Counted from the stretch's first letter, positions 37,301-49,983 are shown. The stretch is 64,000 bases of DNA from Sinonovacula constricta (GCA_007844125.1 CM017567.1:13607242-13671241), one strand, 5' to 3'. Made by a program: numbers and translations. The notes: generated by a model not told the origin, from the letters alone.

Positions 37301-40300
37301 GAGATAAAACTTGCAATAATGCCTATTTATAAATTAGCCAACGTTCATTTTATTCCTTGGAGACTGCAGAGCAATTAGGTCGAGTGTTGAGTGTTTATCC
37401 CCTTATACTGCTGCATTTTTATTGTTAACAGTACGCCATCCTAAACATGTATCTTATCTTACGTGATGATGCCTGACCCGGCGGTGTAACCGACGCTCAA
37501 ACCCGAGTCATCCGCTGAGAACGTGGCGGTCTGGGGGTCCCCTATGACGGTTGCGGCTCCAATCTGATTTGTCATGCATACCTGAGACAACAGAGACGTA
37601 ATTTAGTATAAGTTTCAGATACAGGAACTGTCACAATAAAGGTCAAGCTTGCTATGTCCAGCTACTGTTTAGAAAGACACATATATTGGTTCAACCACCA
37701 GCACAGTGCGGGACAGCAGCAAAACCTTTTCCACATGGAAGTAATTGTCCCGATTTGAAGTCACACCGTGAGGGGCTATAAGTAAAAGTCGGCGACTACA
37801 ACTGCAGACCACGCCTACCTTCAACCATGGAAAGGCAATAATTTAAAATCACTCTGTATACTTGCATTGTAAGTACACTATTTGCATTGTCAGTTGGCTG
37901 ATTCTTTCAACTGGCTAGGAATACAACATGACGTGAGACAATGCAGAAATCAATGGAGTGGCACCATTGTACAGCTCAGTATAGATCAAAATCAATAAGT
38001 AAATATATTTTCTAGGCGATGGCTTAATGATACTAGAATTCTAGAATTCTCGTGTGAGATTTAGTTTTACACTTCCGAAAAGAATTATCCATGCCACTGC
38101 AAAAACTGTACATTCAGACCAGTCAACAATGAACCAGGTTAAAATAAGTTTCCAAACTTTTTTTTCAAATATAAACTTGAGTTGAGCGTCGAGAATTCGT
38201 TGACTTACTTCCGCGATCAGTTGAGTGCTGAGGGTTCGAACATATTATTTTGCATTGTTAAGTGGAAAAAATTAATATTCTGACATCTTACCAGCGGTTA
38301 AACTTAAATGATATATGTGTCATTTAGACAGACCCAGGTGGTGTAAGCGCGGAATCAAATGATCTGCAGGTGAAACAAAACGCCTGTACTGCTGCAGCTT
38401 CTTGTTAACTTGGCAACATGTCTTTTTACATAGTAAACCTGCTAATTCTAAGTTTTTGTTAATTCTCATAAGAATTTTTCCTCATTATCTAACATCTTAC
38501 TGCGAATGGGGTAGACATAGTAGATGTAGGCTCTATAGATTGCACATCTAGGATTGCTAACATATCAGCCAGAAATGGGACAAAGCCTTGTCAGACAGCT
38601 CCAAGCGGGAGCAGGTTGATCTGATTCTTCATTTCCTAAGCATGGAACATTCATTCTTAGCAGGTTCAGAGATAATAAGTCATCAAACTTTTGATAGCAT
38701 ATAACAAACAGACAACACATGTCATAGTAAGCAACATTTATAATAACCTGTTTTCCTGGGTTAGAATTCTGAGAGTGCAAACACGACTGCGTATGTTTAT
38801 CTGGCAGAATGAAGAATAAAGTGGTCTTCTGTTTTCATTGTAAAAATGGATATTGATTTTACTCTTAGTCTGGATAGGATGTGCACTGCTTGTTTTATCT
38901 CTCAATATCTACTGTAACCAAGATATGATGTTATCAAGATATAACGTCGGGTTTGTTACAAGCACAATGATATGGTTTGAGCTTGTGTTGTAGGCAACTT
39001 GTTGGACCCGTCAAAAACAATGCCAAATCTCAAACATCAAAAATTATTTTAACTGCTGTCGTAAAGTACAAACCATCAATAAAGGTACCAAAAACCATAC
39101 GCGCATAAACTAAATGGCGACTTGCATAAAAAGATTGCTAACCCTCACACACCACAATCTTATGAATTATTGGAGAATCCATAACTAAAGCCGTGGTTTG
39201 ACTGTCTGTTCAGCAACATTCGTGCCAACCAGTTGCATACCTTAAGTAGATTTCTCGTGGCACAATTTGTGCAGTGCAAAATAATAAGACACTTCTCAGA
39301 TCTCTTTAGACGTTGTTAATCTAATTTCCTCATTTAAAAAATGCATTTAATTTCCCACAGGTCCCTATTTAAAGCTGTATTAAACCGGTAAAGCAATCAT
39401 ATCTGACTGAAAGTAATACTGCCAGAAATAACATATTAAATAATGCACTTGTTGATGAACAAGTCGGTTACAATCATTGTTATAACTATTGCAGATTAGA
39501 TCAAATCAAGGTCTGTGTAAGTTTTGCAACCTTTTCACTCAAAGTATAAGCCTGTACTTTCAAGAAGGTACAATATAATGGTTAACTGTTTAAAACAAAT
39601 TCTAAATAATTTTGGGAAAAAAATGTTTTATCAAGTTTAACTTTTCAGAATTTATCGCATAAAGCATACAATATTATATAACAATATTTAAAGTAGAAAT
39701 AAATTGCTAAATAATAAAGGACCGGTGGAAAACCGTTAAGCATTGTAACACACAAGGATAAAAATCCTATATTGTCAAAATCAAAATAAATCAAATGAAG
39801 TAAACTGAGAAAGGACAGGAAAGCAGAGGACCTGAACAAATTTTATATTCAAACAACTCTAAAATATAATATTAGAACTAGAGTAAATGTACATACATAT
39901 TTTGTTTATGTTATATTGTTTGTCATGGGTGCACATTGTCATGCGACACATGCTCAATTATAAATGTTGTCTCTGTTTAACTCATTGAGCCCTACAGCCA
40001 ATAGACCAGTCATACCCTAGAGGCATTTCTCCAGTCATCCCCTACACCTGGTGGGGGTCTTATCTGCCCCTCATGTCTAGACACATCTGGTGTAGATTAC
40101 CGGTCAGTGGAAGATATCGGGGATGGTTGTTTACACAACACAATAAACATGTCATTTTGGAAATACTCTAAAGGGATATTTTCACATACTTGTAGCACAG
40201 AAAGTGCTTTACACAACCATGTAATTTTTAACACGGTATGAGAAGAAATACTTAAGAAAAGAGTGAAAATGACTGAAATCTGAAGAACACATAAGATTGA

Positions 40301-43300
40301 TTATATCAAAATTAACACATTTCAAATATTAAAGTAAAATAATATTGACCTCATCAAGTTTTTTTTAATGTTTATAACGTAAATAACACTGCTTTATATA
40401 ATATTTTATATAATGAGTAACTTTAAAACAGTCGGCCATCTTTGATTTAAAGTTGCGATTTACCGGTAGTTTGAGAAAATAACGCTCTTAAACTTCATAT
40501 TTGATAGAAAACTTCGGCGATTTCCAAGAGTTAGATTGTGTCTTTTATCTATTGATATCTGCAATTATCATATAATTATTGGATCTGACGCAGGTAACTC
40601 CACATATCCGCCGATACATATGCGTATAAGTAGGAATCTTAAAGCTAACAGTAAGGCACATCGCCGTTTTTCTTTGTCTCGACATAATTAATTCATTGTG
40701 TTTACATCCGGGTTAAATGAAATTCCAATATATTATGTAACAAGGTTTCTGATTGGCTGAGATCGAAGTATAAATTAATCATTTGAAATCTGCTTTTACG
40801 ATCGTATTTCAGCCGATAAATGTTTCTAATTAGATGTGAATCAGAAAAAAATGTCGCAGATTTTTCTGTTGCTCGCTACAATAAATGAAATAACAAAAAA
40901 TAATTTAAGCCGGTAGATTTAGATTAAGATGACATTAGCTACGATACTGTGATGTACTTGATTGGCCGAGACTCGAAAGTGACTGAAAACATGAGTTTTA
41001 ACCAGCATATATGATGGACGCATTAATAGGTAAATAAGAAAAGGTCCTATCAAAATGTTCACAGATATTTAAAATTTATCTACCAATAGACAAAGGCAAA
41101 CAAGGTAAATGCAAATGTGGCAAAAACACAGAGACGAGACATAACACACATAAAGAAAAACCATCAGTTACCGCCTTGGAACGGTCAATCTGCAAAAGGG
41201 CCAACTGGGGTGCTTAAACCTGGTTTGTGGAGCGCTCCAACCTCGCACTTCCTGAAGGTTTTTCTTGCAAACAAACAGTGTAAATAACAACATCCTGTCA
41301 ATGTGAAACAACTTACAGTAAGCACCTGCACCGGGAGATAAAACAGATACAATGAACTTATATACATACATAACAACTAGCAACAAATTAAACTGTAAAC
41401 ATATGTACAGTATGTACAGTAGATAAAAGCCTCGGCAACGTAAAAACAAAAAACCCAAACGAGAGATCAATTTGAAATAAAACAGCCCAAGCGCTGATAT
41501 ATTATAAGATATTATAGGAACAACTAAAACAGCCCAAGCGCTGATATATTATAACAACAAATAAAACATCTCAAGCGCTGATATGTAACAAGATCAATTT
41601 AAATCTGGCATATAATGCCATGAAATAATGTTCCAAAAGTGTCAAAAGTGAAATGTAAAAAACACGAAAGAAAACATCGAAACCTAGAAAACATCCTACC
41701 AACAAAATAAAACGTAGTATTGTTAAGAGCTAATAAGTTAAAAAAAAAACAGTTCATGAAAAGCCGAGCATTTATCCGCAATTGGCATATTATATGTAAG
41801 AAAGGTACTAAAATCCCGATGTTATACCTACTGTGCAATCTCACGTAAAGGGTTTGGAGACTGCTAAAGTTGTCACCTATATAGGGCACGACTGGAGAGA
41901 TGAAGAGACAAGAATTCCAACAGTAACTGTTCAATTATGGCTTTAAGTCACTGTTTTCATATAGTCTCAAAGACCTGTCCGGTCATAGTGTAATTTAAAA
42001 GCAATGCAAGTTCTTGACTGTAAAAGGGTCAATTGCAAGCAATGCAGTACAACGAAGGATTCCCGGGTTTTAACCGTCTGCATTACATTTTCTGATAAGT
42101 TTTGTAAAGTGGTCAGAAAAGTTATTGAGACCCTTAACGCGGCGTTCGGCAGTAGCCGAGACATTTTCAGGGCCGCCTTAATGCGGCGCTCGGCGCCAGA
42201 CACAGGTAAAATGCAACGCGATAAGGCGTCTCCCGGCATGAGGAGGCTGTTTTTCGTGCCGCTTTAATGCGTCATTCGGGTACAATGAGTTAATTGTTCG
42301 TTACTTACACAGAAGGTTTCTTATTAAAAGTGACTATTTTTTAAATTAGACCAACTTGTGTGCAGCAGCACACATTTCCAAAGGCTTATGTTTATTAACA
42401 TAAATTACATATATTCGGATTTTTGCTGCCACTTGCTTAAGTGACACTATAAATAAAGGAAAATGTTAATCATACTTTAAATGTGACCAACGTCTGCTGT
42501 TTATAAAGATATATGTCGAGTCTATAAAAGAACACTAACTGCCGCATTGTTGCACTCATTTTCAGTAAACGGGTAGCAGGGGTTGTAGGAGTATGTGTTT
42601 CCATCAGGGGCCTTGACATCCATAAACCTGCAATGATACAGAATGGTATGCATGGTTTTATACGATCTAAACATTACTCATTCTATAATTTAGACGTTTC
42701 AGTTAATTTTATACGTTTTGAGGATCAATAATCATGCAACAATACACAACGTTTCAGGTAATTGTATACGTCTCGAGCATCAGTAATCATGCAATGATAC
42801 ACAACGTTTTGGATGATTATATAAGACTGAAACATCATTAACCATGCAATAATACACAACGTCTTAGATGATTATATAAGACTTAAACATCATTAACAAT
42901 GCAATAATACACAACGTCTTAGATGATTATATAAGACTTAAACATCATTAACAATGCAATAATACACAACGTCTTAAATGATTATTTTTATAAGACTCGA
43001 GCATCATTAACAATGCAATAATACACAACTTCTTAGATGATTTTATAAGACTGGTACTTCATTAACTGTTAAATAATACGCAACGTCTTAAATGATTTTA
43101 TAAGACTGGTACATCATAAACCATGCAATAATACACAACGTCTTAAATGATTTTATAAGACTGGTACATCATAAACCATGCAATAATACACAACGTCTTA
43201 AATGATTTTATAAGACTGGTACTTCATTAACCGTGCAATAATACACAACGTTTTGGATGATTGTAAACGACTTGAACCACGTTTTGAACATCTTTACCCC

Positions 43301-43955
43301 ATCCTAAAGATAAAATTAGCCACACATGGACCATCATTTATCCATCTCTAGACAATTAACCACACTACGAACATCAGTAACCCGACAATTAAATAAGCAT
43401 GAAGCATCTGAACATGGGTAATACCTATGAGCGATTGAACATCGATATTATATGCAACAATGATGTATTATTGCTAAACATTGTGTTTGTAGTTGATTTT
43501 TGGATACGTTTTGGAAAGAATGTTATCCTTACTAAAGATTCCAGCTGCATTAAAGTTTTATCTCTATAACAATATCAAAATTGTTACATGGATGTTTTAG
43601 TCCTCGTTAAGGAAAGCCTTAACATCTGGTAAGATTGAAATTTATTGAATATCATATGTGAAATATGTTTAACCGGAAGACAAAACAAAATTGAAAAGAA
43701 AAAACTTGGGAAATGAGAAGGAGGAAAGGGAGAAGCAGAACAAAGAAACAATATACATCAAATGTAGCAAATAATATCTTACTTAGGGGTCAAGTCATTA
43801 TTTCCCAGACTGTTCAAAATGATGGCGGATTGATCGTCGGTATAGACACAGGAACACTGGTCCCGACCTACACATTGTCGGGCAGCCTCCGTCGGCGACA
43901 GAACCAGACATAATGCAGCCACTACAACACACGACAGTCGACAAGATCGGGACAT
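34338..43955 (-). CDS. MRH-domain type I membrane protein (M6P-receptor/ATG27-like), complete, seven exons
   Basis: Family members are sorting or traffic receptors of Golgi, endosome and lysosome with a lumenal mannose-6-phosphate-receptor-homology fold. Exons (minus): 43955-43783, 42627-42540, 37581-37463, 36886-36802, 36450-36335, 35028-34902 and 34397-34338. All borders are GT/AG and all phases agree, giving 255 residues. An in-frame TGA precedes the ATG. Residues 1-24 are a signal peptide (VVVAALCLVLSPTEA). The lumenal part has spaced Cys (QCVGRDQCSCVY; YNPCYPF; AAVCMTNQIG; ITLVCDTNACEP; CACPNGC). A transmembrane helix follows (VVLGIMIGLIAAYIVGGILY). The tail GYELIPNVDFWKSFPSL parallels the tail of cation-dependent M6P receptor/ATG27 proteins, and the C-terminus is ...KKSGYSST. 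The Arg expected before the ITLVC strand in sugar-binding MRH domains is not obvious, so M6P binding is doubtful. Confidence 0.85.
41025..41250 (-). repeat. Dispersed 227-bp repeat, copy 2 (inverted)
   Basis: Its complement matches 14205-14431 end to end, including the terminal aagtgcgaggttggagcgctcc and ccttttcttatttaccta. Confidence 0.75.
41480..41590. repeat. Three direct copies of a 25-30 bp motif
   Basis: The motif aaacagcccaagcgctgata occurs at about 41480 and 41527, and as aaacatctcaagcgctgata at about 41566. Spacing is irregular, with AT-rich filler. Confidence 0.8.
41590..42140 (-). mobile_element. 3' fragment of a reverse transcriptase element (same family as 46639-47980)
   Basis: Read on the minus strand, ttactgtaaagt... 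to ...tgaccggacaggtc and cctttacgtgagattgcaca match 47270-47450 and 47870-47960 of the plus-strand copy. No reverse transcriptase core remains here. Confidence 0.7.
42130..42290. repeat. GC-rich repeated motif block
   Basis: The motif aacgcggcgttcggc / aatgcggcgctcggc / aatgcgtcattcggg is repeated three times in an otherwise AT-rich intron. It is probably part of a dispersed repeat. Confidence 0.5.
42690..43275. repeat. 55-bp satellite, about ten copies, in intron 1 of the MRH gene
   Basis: The unit acacaacgtcttaaatgatt + ttataagactggtacatcat + aaaccatgcaataat recurs every 55 bp (for example at 43081, 43136 and 43191), with increasing divergence toward both ends and one unit longer by a few bases near 42980. 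Confidence 0.9.
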
Positions 43956-45212
43956 GGCTGTATGGATGCCGTTCAGTCAAACGCATACACAGTCAGCATA
44001 CAAACGGGTGTACTTTCATTCGACAACCTGTTATGCAATAGATAGTGCTCCGATATAATCATTTAACACATTACTATCATACTCACTGTTGAAATAGGTC
44101 AAGATTGTGCAGAGTTTACATGTTTATGAACCAAAGACACAGCATTTTGCAATTTTACCATTTTAAAAAACAGTTTTCTTAACTCACATTCTTGAATACC
44201 AAAGATAACATTTTACACTTTTACACTATAATATCGCAACGATATCTTGCTTTTCAGGCCAATGCTGTTATGATTGTTCTTTGCTCTTTATACATGTTCA
44301 TATAATATTATTTTACTGTAAAGAAATTTGACTTTAGAATGCCTCTTGTGATAGTGTAATTAGATGTATACACGTTGTGTTCATATACCTTGAAACACTA
44401 TTGAACAACATGGTTAAAAGAGAAACGATGAGGTTAACAATTGTGTTCATTGCAAATACAGAATGAAAAACAATTTCTTCGCAACATACAACACGATGCT
44501 AAAATGCATGGATAAACATTTGCACTAATGCACTACATACTTGTACCTTTTCTTGGCATGTATATTATGTACTGTTGTGAATAAGTAAAGGTAAACTTTA
44601 TTCTATTCTGTTCTGTATTATCTGTGCTTCCGCTATCAGAAGATCATTCATGTGATGTTATGTCCATGTCCTCGCGTGCTGCACATTATCTCAACTATGT
44701 CACAAGTCGATAATTGACAGCCATGGATACAGGAGAGTTATCACCTACGACTTCTCGCGTGACCTATATCATTATCACTTTCGGATAATCAGCCCTGGAT
44801 ATAATTGTATCGTGTCCCAAATATGTACCTTTGCCTAGGCTTGAGCAAATGTGTTAAGCTACTTGTATTTATGTGTTATTCGCAATTTTTAGCTGCAAAC
44901 ATATCTTTCTAGCAAGCATTCCTTACGCTTGTCGTATATACATGTTATCTTTGTATGTGTGCTTGCTGTAGGCGCACCCACAGCCGGTAAAAGCCGCTGG
45001 AAATAGTTTAGTATATATGTATCTGTTACATATTGCAATGTATTTGTTTTGTATAATTTATTGTTAATAACAAATAAAAGATGAAAACTGAATGTTGTAA
45101 AGAATAAGTATAGTTTTAAACATCGCAGCGTATATTCTTTTAAGGATAGGCCTTGTTCTCAGGAAGGGTCTCCTTATAAAGAAAAATGCACATCTAGATC
45201 AACGTTTTCCTA
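43956..45212. other. Upstream region of the MRH gene, otherwise empty
   Basis: This 1.25-kb stretch lies 5' of the minus-strand start codon and must contain its promoter. I see no clear TATA box, CpG island or other element to name. Confidence 0.4.
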
Positions 45213-45450
45213 GCATTTGTTTTTGTTGCATCGCACCGACACAATTGTATTCATATTGGAGACGTCCAACTAATTATTGGTAGAGGAAGACCCCAGACTA
45301 ATATCTGGGTAGAACCACCGACAGGTTAGCTTGGAAAACTACCCCATATGAAAGTTCTCGCCCCGACCAAGACTCGAACCAATACGAGCGCCCCATTTTC
45401 CTACGATTGCTTGCATGTTAACGAGATGCGACTCCGTAAGCTGTCATTTC
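45213..45450 (-). mobile_element. tRNA-derived SINE, best copy in the window
   Basis: On the minus strand it runs from a tRNA-like head with a B box ggttcgagtc (complement of 45371-45380), through gtcggtggttctacccag and ggggtcttcctctaccaa, to the tail aattgtgtcggtgcgat and an A-rich end. This architecture is typical of the SINE common in bivalves. The copy looks nearly full length. Confidence 0.75.
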
Positions 45451-45645
45451 TTTCAAGTTGTGGCTGTCCCAATATTAATTTGGTTCGTCGGAAGATTATT
45501 ATTTCCTAACGTTCATTTTGACAATAAAGCAACGTGATGTCATTATTACTTAGGAATACCATGCTGTGCCACATGGTCGACTGTAAATGGAAATACTGTG
45601 CATCTTCAAATGCATAACTACGTGTTCCTTCGATCCCTCGTAAAC

Positions 45646-45668
45646 ATCATCATCATCATCATCATCAT
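45646..45668. repeat. (atc)n microsatellite
   Basis: This is a perfect run of about seven atc triplets, with no gene context. Confidence 0.9.
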
Positions 45669-46638
45669 TGCATCCGATGTATATGTATGTACATATCAAT
45701 ATATTATACTGTCATGTTTTGACCTTCCAATTCTGCTGCACCCCGGAACTGTCTTCTCTATTACAACTGGACTTTACCAATATGATCTTAATTTGTTGAT
45801 GCGGTGACAAAGTCAAAAACCAAGCCAAACCAATCAATTTTGGCAAAAGTGTGCAGAGTTTGTCAGAAAAAATAACAATCTAATAGAAAGAACTATAACG
45901 GAACTGATTTGTTGACATTTCGCTTGATTGTCGGTTCTAGTTTATAATAAGCCAGATTGAGTGATAATAACCAGAATGTCAGTGGACCATTTTATTGCCT
46001 CTTGATGGCAATATTCTCAGGACAAACAACTCGAGGGGCAGTTAGACAAAGACAAGCCCTGATAAAGCACAAGTCGTATTTTCTAACTAAAAGTTATTAC
46101 AGGGTTTTTTCCGTTTATCAGGTTTGCTTACTAACAAATCCATTGGCTTCAAGACAACATTCAATAGGCTGGCAATATATTTGTAAATCTTAACACTGAC
46201 ATCTACCTTTACGCACAGTTTCTTGGAAAAAGGAAAAAAACAACTTATCTTAATCTCTAATTAAGAACAAAGTCTCTATTCAAGATCTAAACACAATTCA
46301 TATTCGATCTAGTGGTTTTCATGTATAAATTTGCACAGTTACCAATCTACATTTCATATTATTAGTTATTTTGGTTAATGATGCGTATAAAATATATTTA
46401 TATACGCATCCTTTATAAATTGTTGCTTCCATCATTTAAAAGTACAATATCCATATGCTTTAAGACATATTGATAAACAGTCCCAACACAATCGCCATTT
46501 ATGAAAATCAAATACATTAATAAAGTGGTTGATTTTATCTACTATATTCCGTGATAAAATATTATCAATAAAATCCCAAAAACTTGAAAAAGAAAATCCA
46601 ATTATTTGTTATAAGTACAAAAATAACGTGTAAATGGT
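45669..46638. other. No gene recognised
   Basis: This is AT-rich sequence between the microsatellite and the reverse transcriptase fragment. The open frames here are short and unconvincing. It may include the decayed 5' part of the reverse transcriptase element. Confidence 0.4.
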
Positions 46639-47583
46639 ATGCCATTGGGAATAAACTGTACACCATTTATTGTAGTTGTGTTTTTATACTGCTTAGAACG
46701 TGATTTCATGTTAACTTTATCCCCTTCTTACCAAAGTCACATTACAGACTCTTTCAGTTCAACGTCACGCTATCTCGAAGATATTCTTACAATATATAAT
46801 CCTTTCTTTACTCAACTGATCCATCGTATTTACCCTCCAGAACTCACCCTAAATCAAGCAAATACCTGTCTTTTGAATGCAGCATTTTCAGACATTGGGA
46901 TGGCTGTATCTAATGACAACGCCTTCGCTAAAATCTATGACAAGAGAGACGATTTCAACTTCAGTTTTGGGGATTATACATACCTTGACGTTGGTTCACC
47001 ACATACTATCTCCTATAGCATATACCTATCCCAGCTTACAAGGTTTGCACGAGTTTGTATAAAAGTAGATTTCAATGCTAGAAACCAGTTTTTTATTTTA
47101 AATTGTTACAACAAGGCTTTAGATTTCACAAATAAAGGAAGGCGTTTTCAAACTTCTTTCACCGCAATGGTTTCAATAACTTCTAATTATAATAGCAGTA
47201 TGAAAACACTTATGCAGATAGGCATAAGCCATCCTGCGTTTTATGGAAATGGTTTATACAAGTTAAAGAAAATCAAGGGTCTCAATAACTTTTCTGACCA
47301 CTTTACAAAACTTAGAAAATGTATTGCAGACGGTTACAACGCGGAAATCCTTCGTTGTTCTGCACTGCCTACAATTAACCCACAGTCAATAACTTGCATT
47401 GCTTTTAAATTACACGATGACCGGACAGGTCGTTGCGACTTTATGAAAAATAGTGATTTAAGCCATAATTGGACAGTCAATGTTGGATTTCTTATCTCTT
47501 CATCTTTCCAGTCGTGCCCTGTAAATGATTTTCTTGTGTCTAAATTTTATAGCAGTATGAAAACAATATGCAACAAGACATAA
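46639..47583 (+). pseudogene. Reverse transcriptase C-terminal half, probably Penelope-like, with altered catalytic motif
   Basis: The 314-codon frame begins MPLGINCTPFIVVVFLYC, matching the palm segment (PxGxNCAPL.AxLFLY) of a widespread animal reverse transcriptase type. Next comes the catalytic motif, here RYLEDIL: the usual YxDD has Glu for the first Asp (46777-46779). KIYDKRDDFNF and SYSIYLSQLTRFAR follow in the family order. The fingers and N-terminal part are missing. From about 47190 the frame runs into non-conserved sequence and 3' flank. The assignment to Penelope-like elements is from memory. The copy is not functional. Confidence 0.7.
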
Positions 47584-47980
47584 CCATCCTGCATTTAATG
47601 GAAAGGTTTTAATAAGATAATGAAAATCGAAAGTCTCAATATAATTTTCTGATCTCTTTACAGACCCTATCGGGAATGTAATTGCTGATGGTTACAACCC
47701 GGGAATCCTGCGTTGTAAATTGCGTGCAATTGACCCTTTTACAGCCAAGAACCTACATTGCTTTTAAAGTACACGATGACCGGACAGGTCGTTGCGACAA
47801 CGAGAAAACGGTGAGTTAAAGCCAAAATTGGACAGTCACTGATGGATTTTGTCCCTTCATTCCTCCAGTCGTACCCAGTATAGTTGAGACAACTTGAGCA
47901 TTCTCCATGCCCTTTACGCGAGATTGCACAATAACTATAACTTCGGGATTTCTAAAGTTTTCTTCGGGTCAAATTAACTT
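47550..47980 (+). repeat. Tandem partial duplication of the reverse transcriptase element 3' end
   Basis: agcagtatgaaaaca...catcctgc and ...cacgatgaccggacaggtcgttgcgac occur at 47200-47445 and again at 47551-47800. The 41590-42140 fragment is a third, inverted copy. Confidence 0.8.
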
Positions 47981-48394
47981 TGCCACGTTTGACATATGAT
48001 GTCCTTGCAGTTGTATCGTATGACGCCATTAAATTGTTCTTATTATACGTCATTGCTAGAGGTGAATTATTTAAAATTACTCTTTCGTTTGGAAGTTTTA
48101 GAATGCCGGAGATTTTATCCGCCGTACATATTGTACATATGTTAAAAGTGTATTATAATTAAAGTTATTTCATGTGTGTATAAGTTCCTTTTATCAGTTT
48201 TAACTACCGATACAAGCGGATCTAATAAAATCTCTGATGCCGCCTTTAATTAAATTGGCTTTTCCATACAAAAAGCTCTATAAAGTTTTTAATACAAATT
48301 GTATAAATCATCCACAAGCTAACATGAATATTACCAGATGGAAGAAACAAGAGTCAAATTAATCATGTCATCATCTACGAAAAATGGAAGCGCT

Positions 48395-49980
48395 CCCTAC
48401 CAGATGTACACGAGATGCGAAGCGCCGATGTTGGCCGATGTAACCATAACCTGGTAATGGCGAAGTTGACCCTAAAACTGAAAATGGTAAAGATTGGGGA
48501 TAAGAGGAGCCAGCGATTTGATGTTGCCAAGCTTTAAACTCATCTGCAAAGAGGGAGTTTAGCACTGCCCTAATGAACCGCTTCGTAGAACTCCAGGATG
48601 ACGCAGCAATGACCATAGACAGCTTCAGCAGATCCATGAAGGAAGCCGCTGAAGAGACCATCGGATACAGGACGAGCACCAAAAACGCATCATACTACAA
48701 CGCATCTTAGCAGCGGTGGATGCCAAACTTCGCCAGGAGCAAGCTGGATTCAGGAAGGGACGGTCGTGCATCGATAATATCTTCTACGGCAGATCTTGGA
48801 GAAGTCTAATGAATAGAGCATTCCGCTCAAGCTGGCATTTATTGACTTCGAGAAGGCGTTCGACAGCTTACATCGTGACTCACTCTGGAAGATACTTCGA
48901 CAATACGGCATCCTACGAAACCGGCCTGCATCATCCAAGGTCTATACGAAAACTTTGAATATCGTGTCATCTACGACAATGAACTGACCGAACCATTCAA
49001 AATGGAAACTGGAGTGAAGTAGGGATGCATCCTATCACCTATCCTGTTCTCCCTGGCCATCGACTGGCTGATGCGAAACGTCACTGAAAGACAGCAGCGA
49101 GGAATACAGTGGACCCTGACGACAGCTGTGGGAGACCTGGATTATGCTGACTACCTTGGACTGATATTCCACAGACACCAGGAGATCCAGCAGAAGAGGG
49201 AAAGTCTCAGCGAGACCGCCAGCATCATCGGGCTCAAGGTCAACAAGAAGAAGACCCAGGTACTGAGGAAGAACACCACATCCAACACACCTGTCACCCA
49301 TGATGGCACTCCATTGGAAGACATACACGAGTTCGTCTACTTGAGCTGCAAAGTGACGACCGATGGTGACTGCGGTCAAGACATCAACATCCGAATTAGC
49401 AAGGCCAACCAAGCTTTTGCCATGCTCAAGCCCATATGGAGAACCGCCAGCCTTAGGATTCACACCAGGATCAGGACCTTCAAAAACAACGTCCTCAGCG
49501 TGCTTCTGTATGGGTAAGAATGCTGGAAAACGATGGCGCCATTGAGCAAAAACTCGAGGTGTTCCAGAAGAAGTGCTTGAGACGAATCCTCAAGATCTTT
49601 TGGCCAAACATCATCTCCAATGAGGAACTACTCAAAAGAACAATAATAGACCCAATCCAAGATAAGTCAGAATACGCCGATGGAGATTGCTTGGACATGT
49701 TTGTCGCATGTCACATGACTCCCTGGCAAGGATAGCCCTGCGATGGACCCCACAAGGGAAGAGGAGCCGCAAGCGAGAAAAAGAGACCAGGCGAAGGACT
49801 GTCGAGAAAGACCTGAAAAGCAGGAGATTGACCCTCAAAACAGCCCACAGAACAGCAGCATACAGTGCTAAGTGGAGATCCCTTGCCCTTGCCTCAAGCA
49901 CCAGACGGACCAGAGAGGACTGAGTGAGTGAGTGGTTTACAGCAGAGATAATCAGACGTTAAATAATAAAAGAAAAAAGA
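48395..49980 (+). mobile_element. Non-LTR retrotransposon remnant: endonuclease end, reverse transcriptase and C-terminal region
   Basis: A tail of an EEP-type endonuclease (NHNLVMAKL, about 48441-48470) is followed by connector sequence and then LRQEQAGFRKGRSCIDNI (reverse transcriptase domain, 48728-48780). FIDFEKAFDS (about 48840), GCILSPILFSLAIDWLMR and a C-terminal segment with RRILKIFWPNIISNEELL come next, and then a GH..R...LARIALRW..QGKRSRKR region. Damage: several frame changes, TAG at 49020-49022 (in the position of Gln in the KQGC motif), the catalytic YADD reads YADY (Tyr at 49152-49154), and a large deletion between the connector and the reverse transcriptase. It ends in an A-rich tail at about 49980. 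The clade (RTE- or I-like) is uncertain. Confidence 0.85.
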
Positions 49981-49983
49981 AAC

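Larger units (their letters stand above)
37582..42539 (-). other. Large second intron of the MRH gene, packed with repeats
   Basis: This 5-kb intron contains a dispersed-repeat fragment (38560-38665), the second copy of the 227-bp repeat (41025-41250), three short direct repeats (41480-41590), a reverse transcriptase element 3' fragment (41590-42140) and a GC-rich repeat block (42130-42290). A short motif ttaactcattg at 39978 reappears inverted at about 42280-42291. Confidence 0.6.

Noticed and set aside
43798..43986. 62-codon minus-strand ORF starting at 43986
   Set aside because: It overlaps MRH exon 1 in another frame. The frame starting at 43955 has a signal peptide and continues through six more exons.
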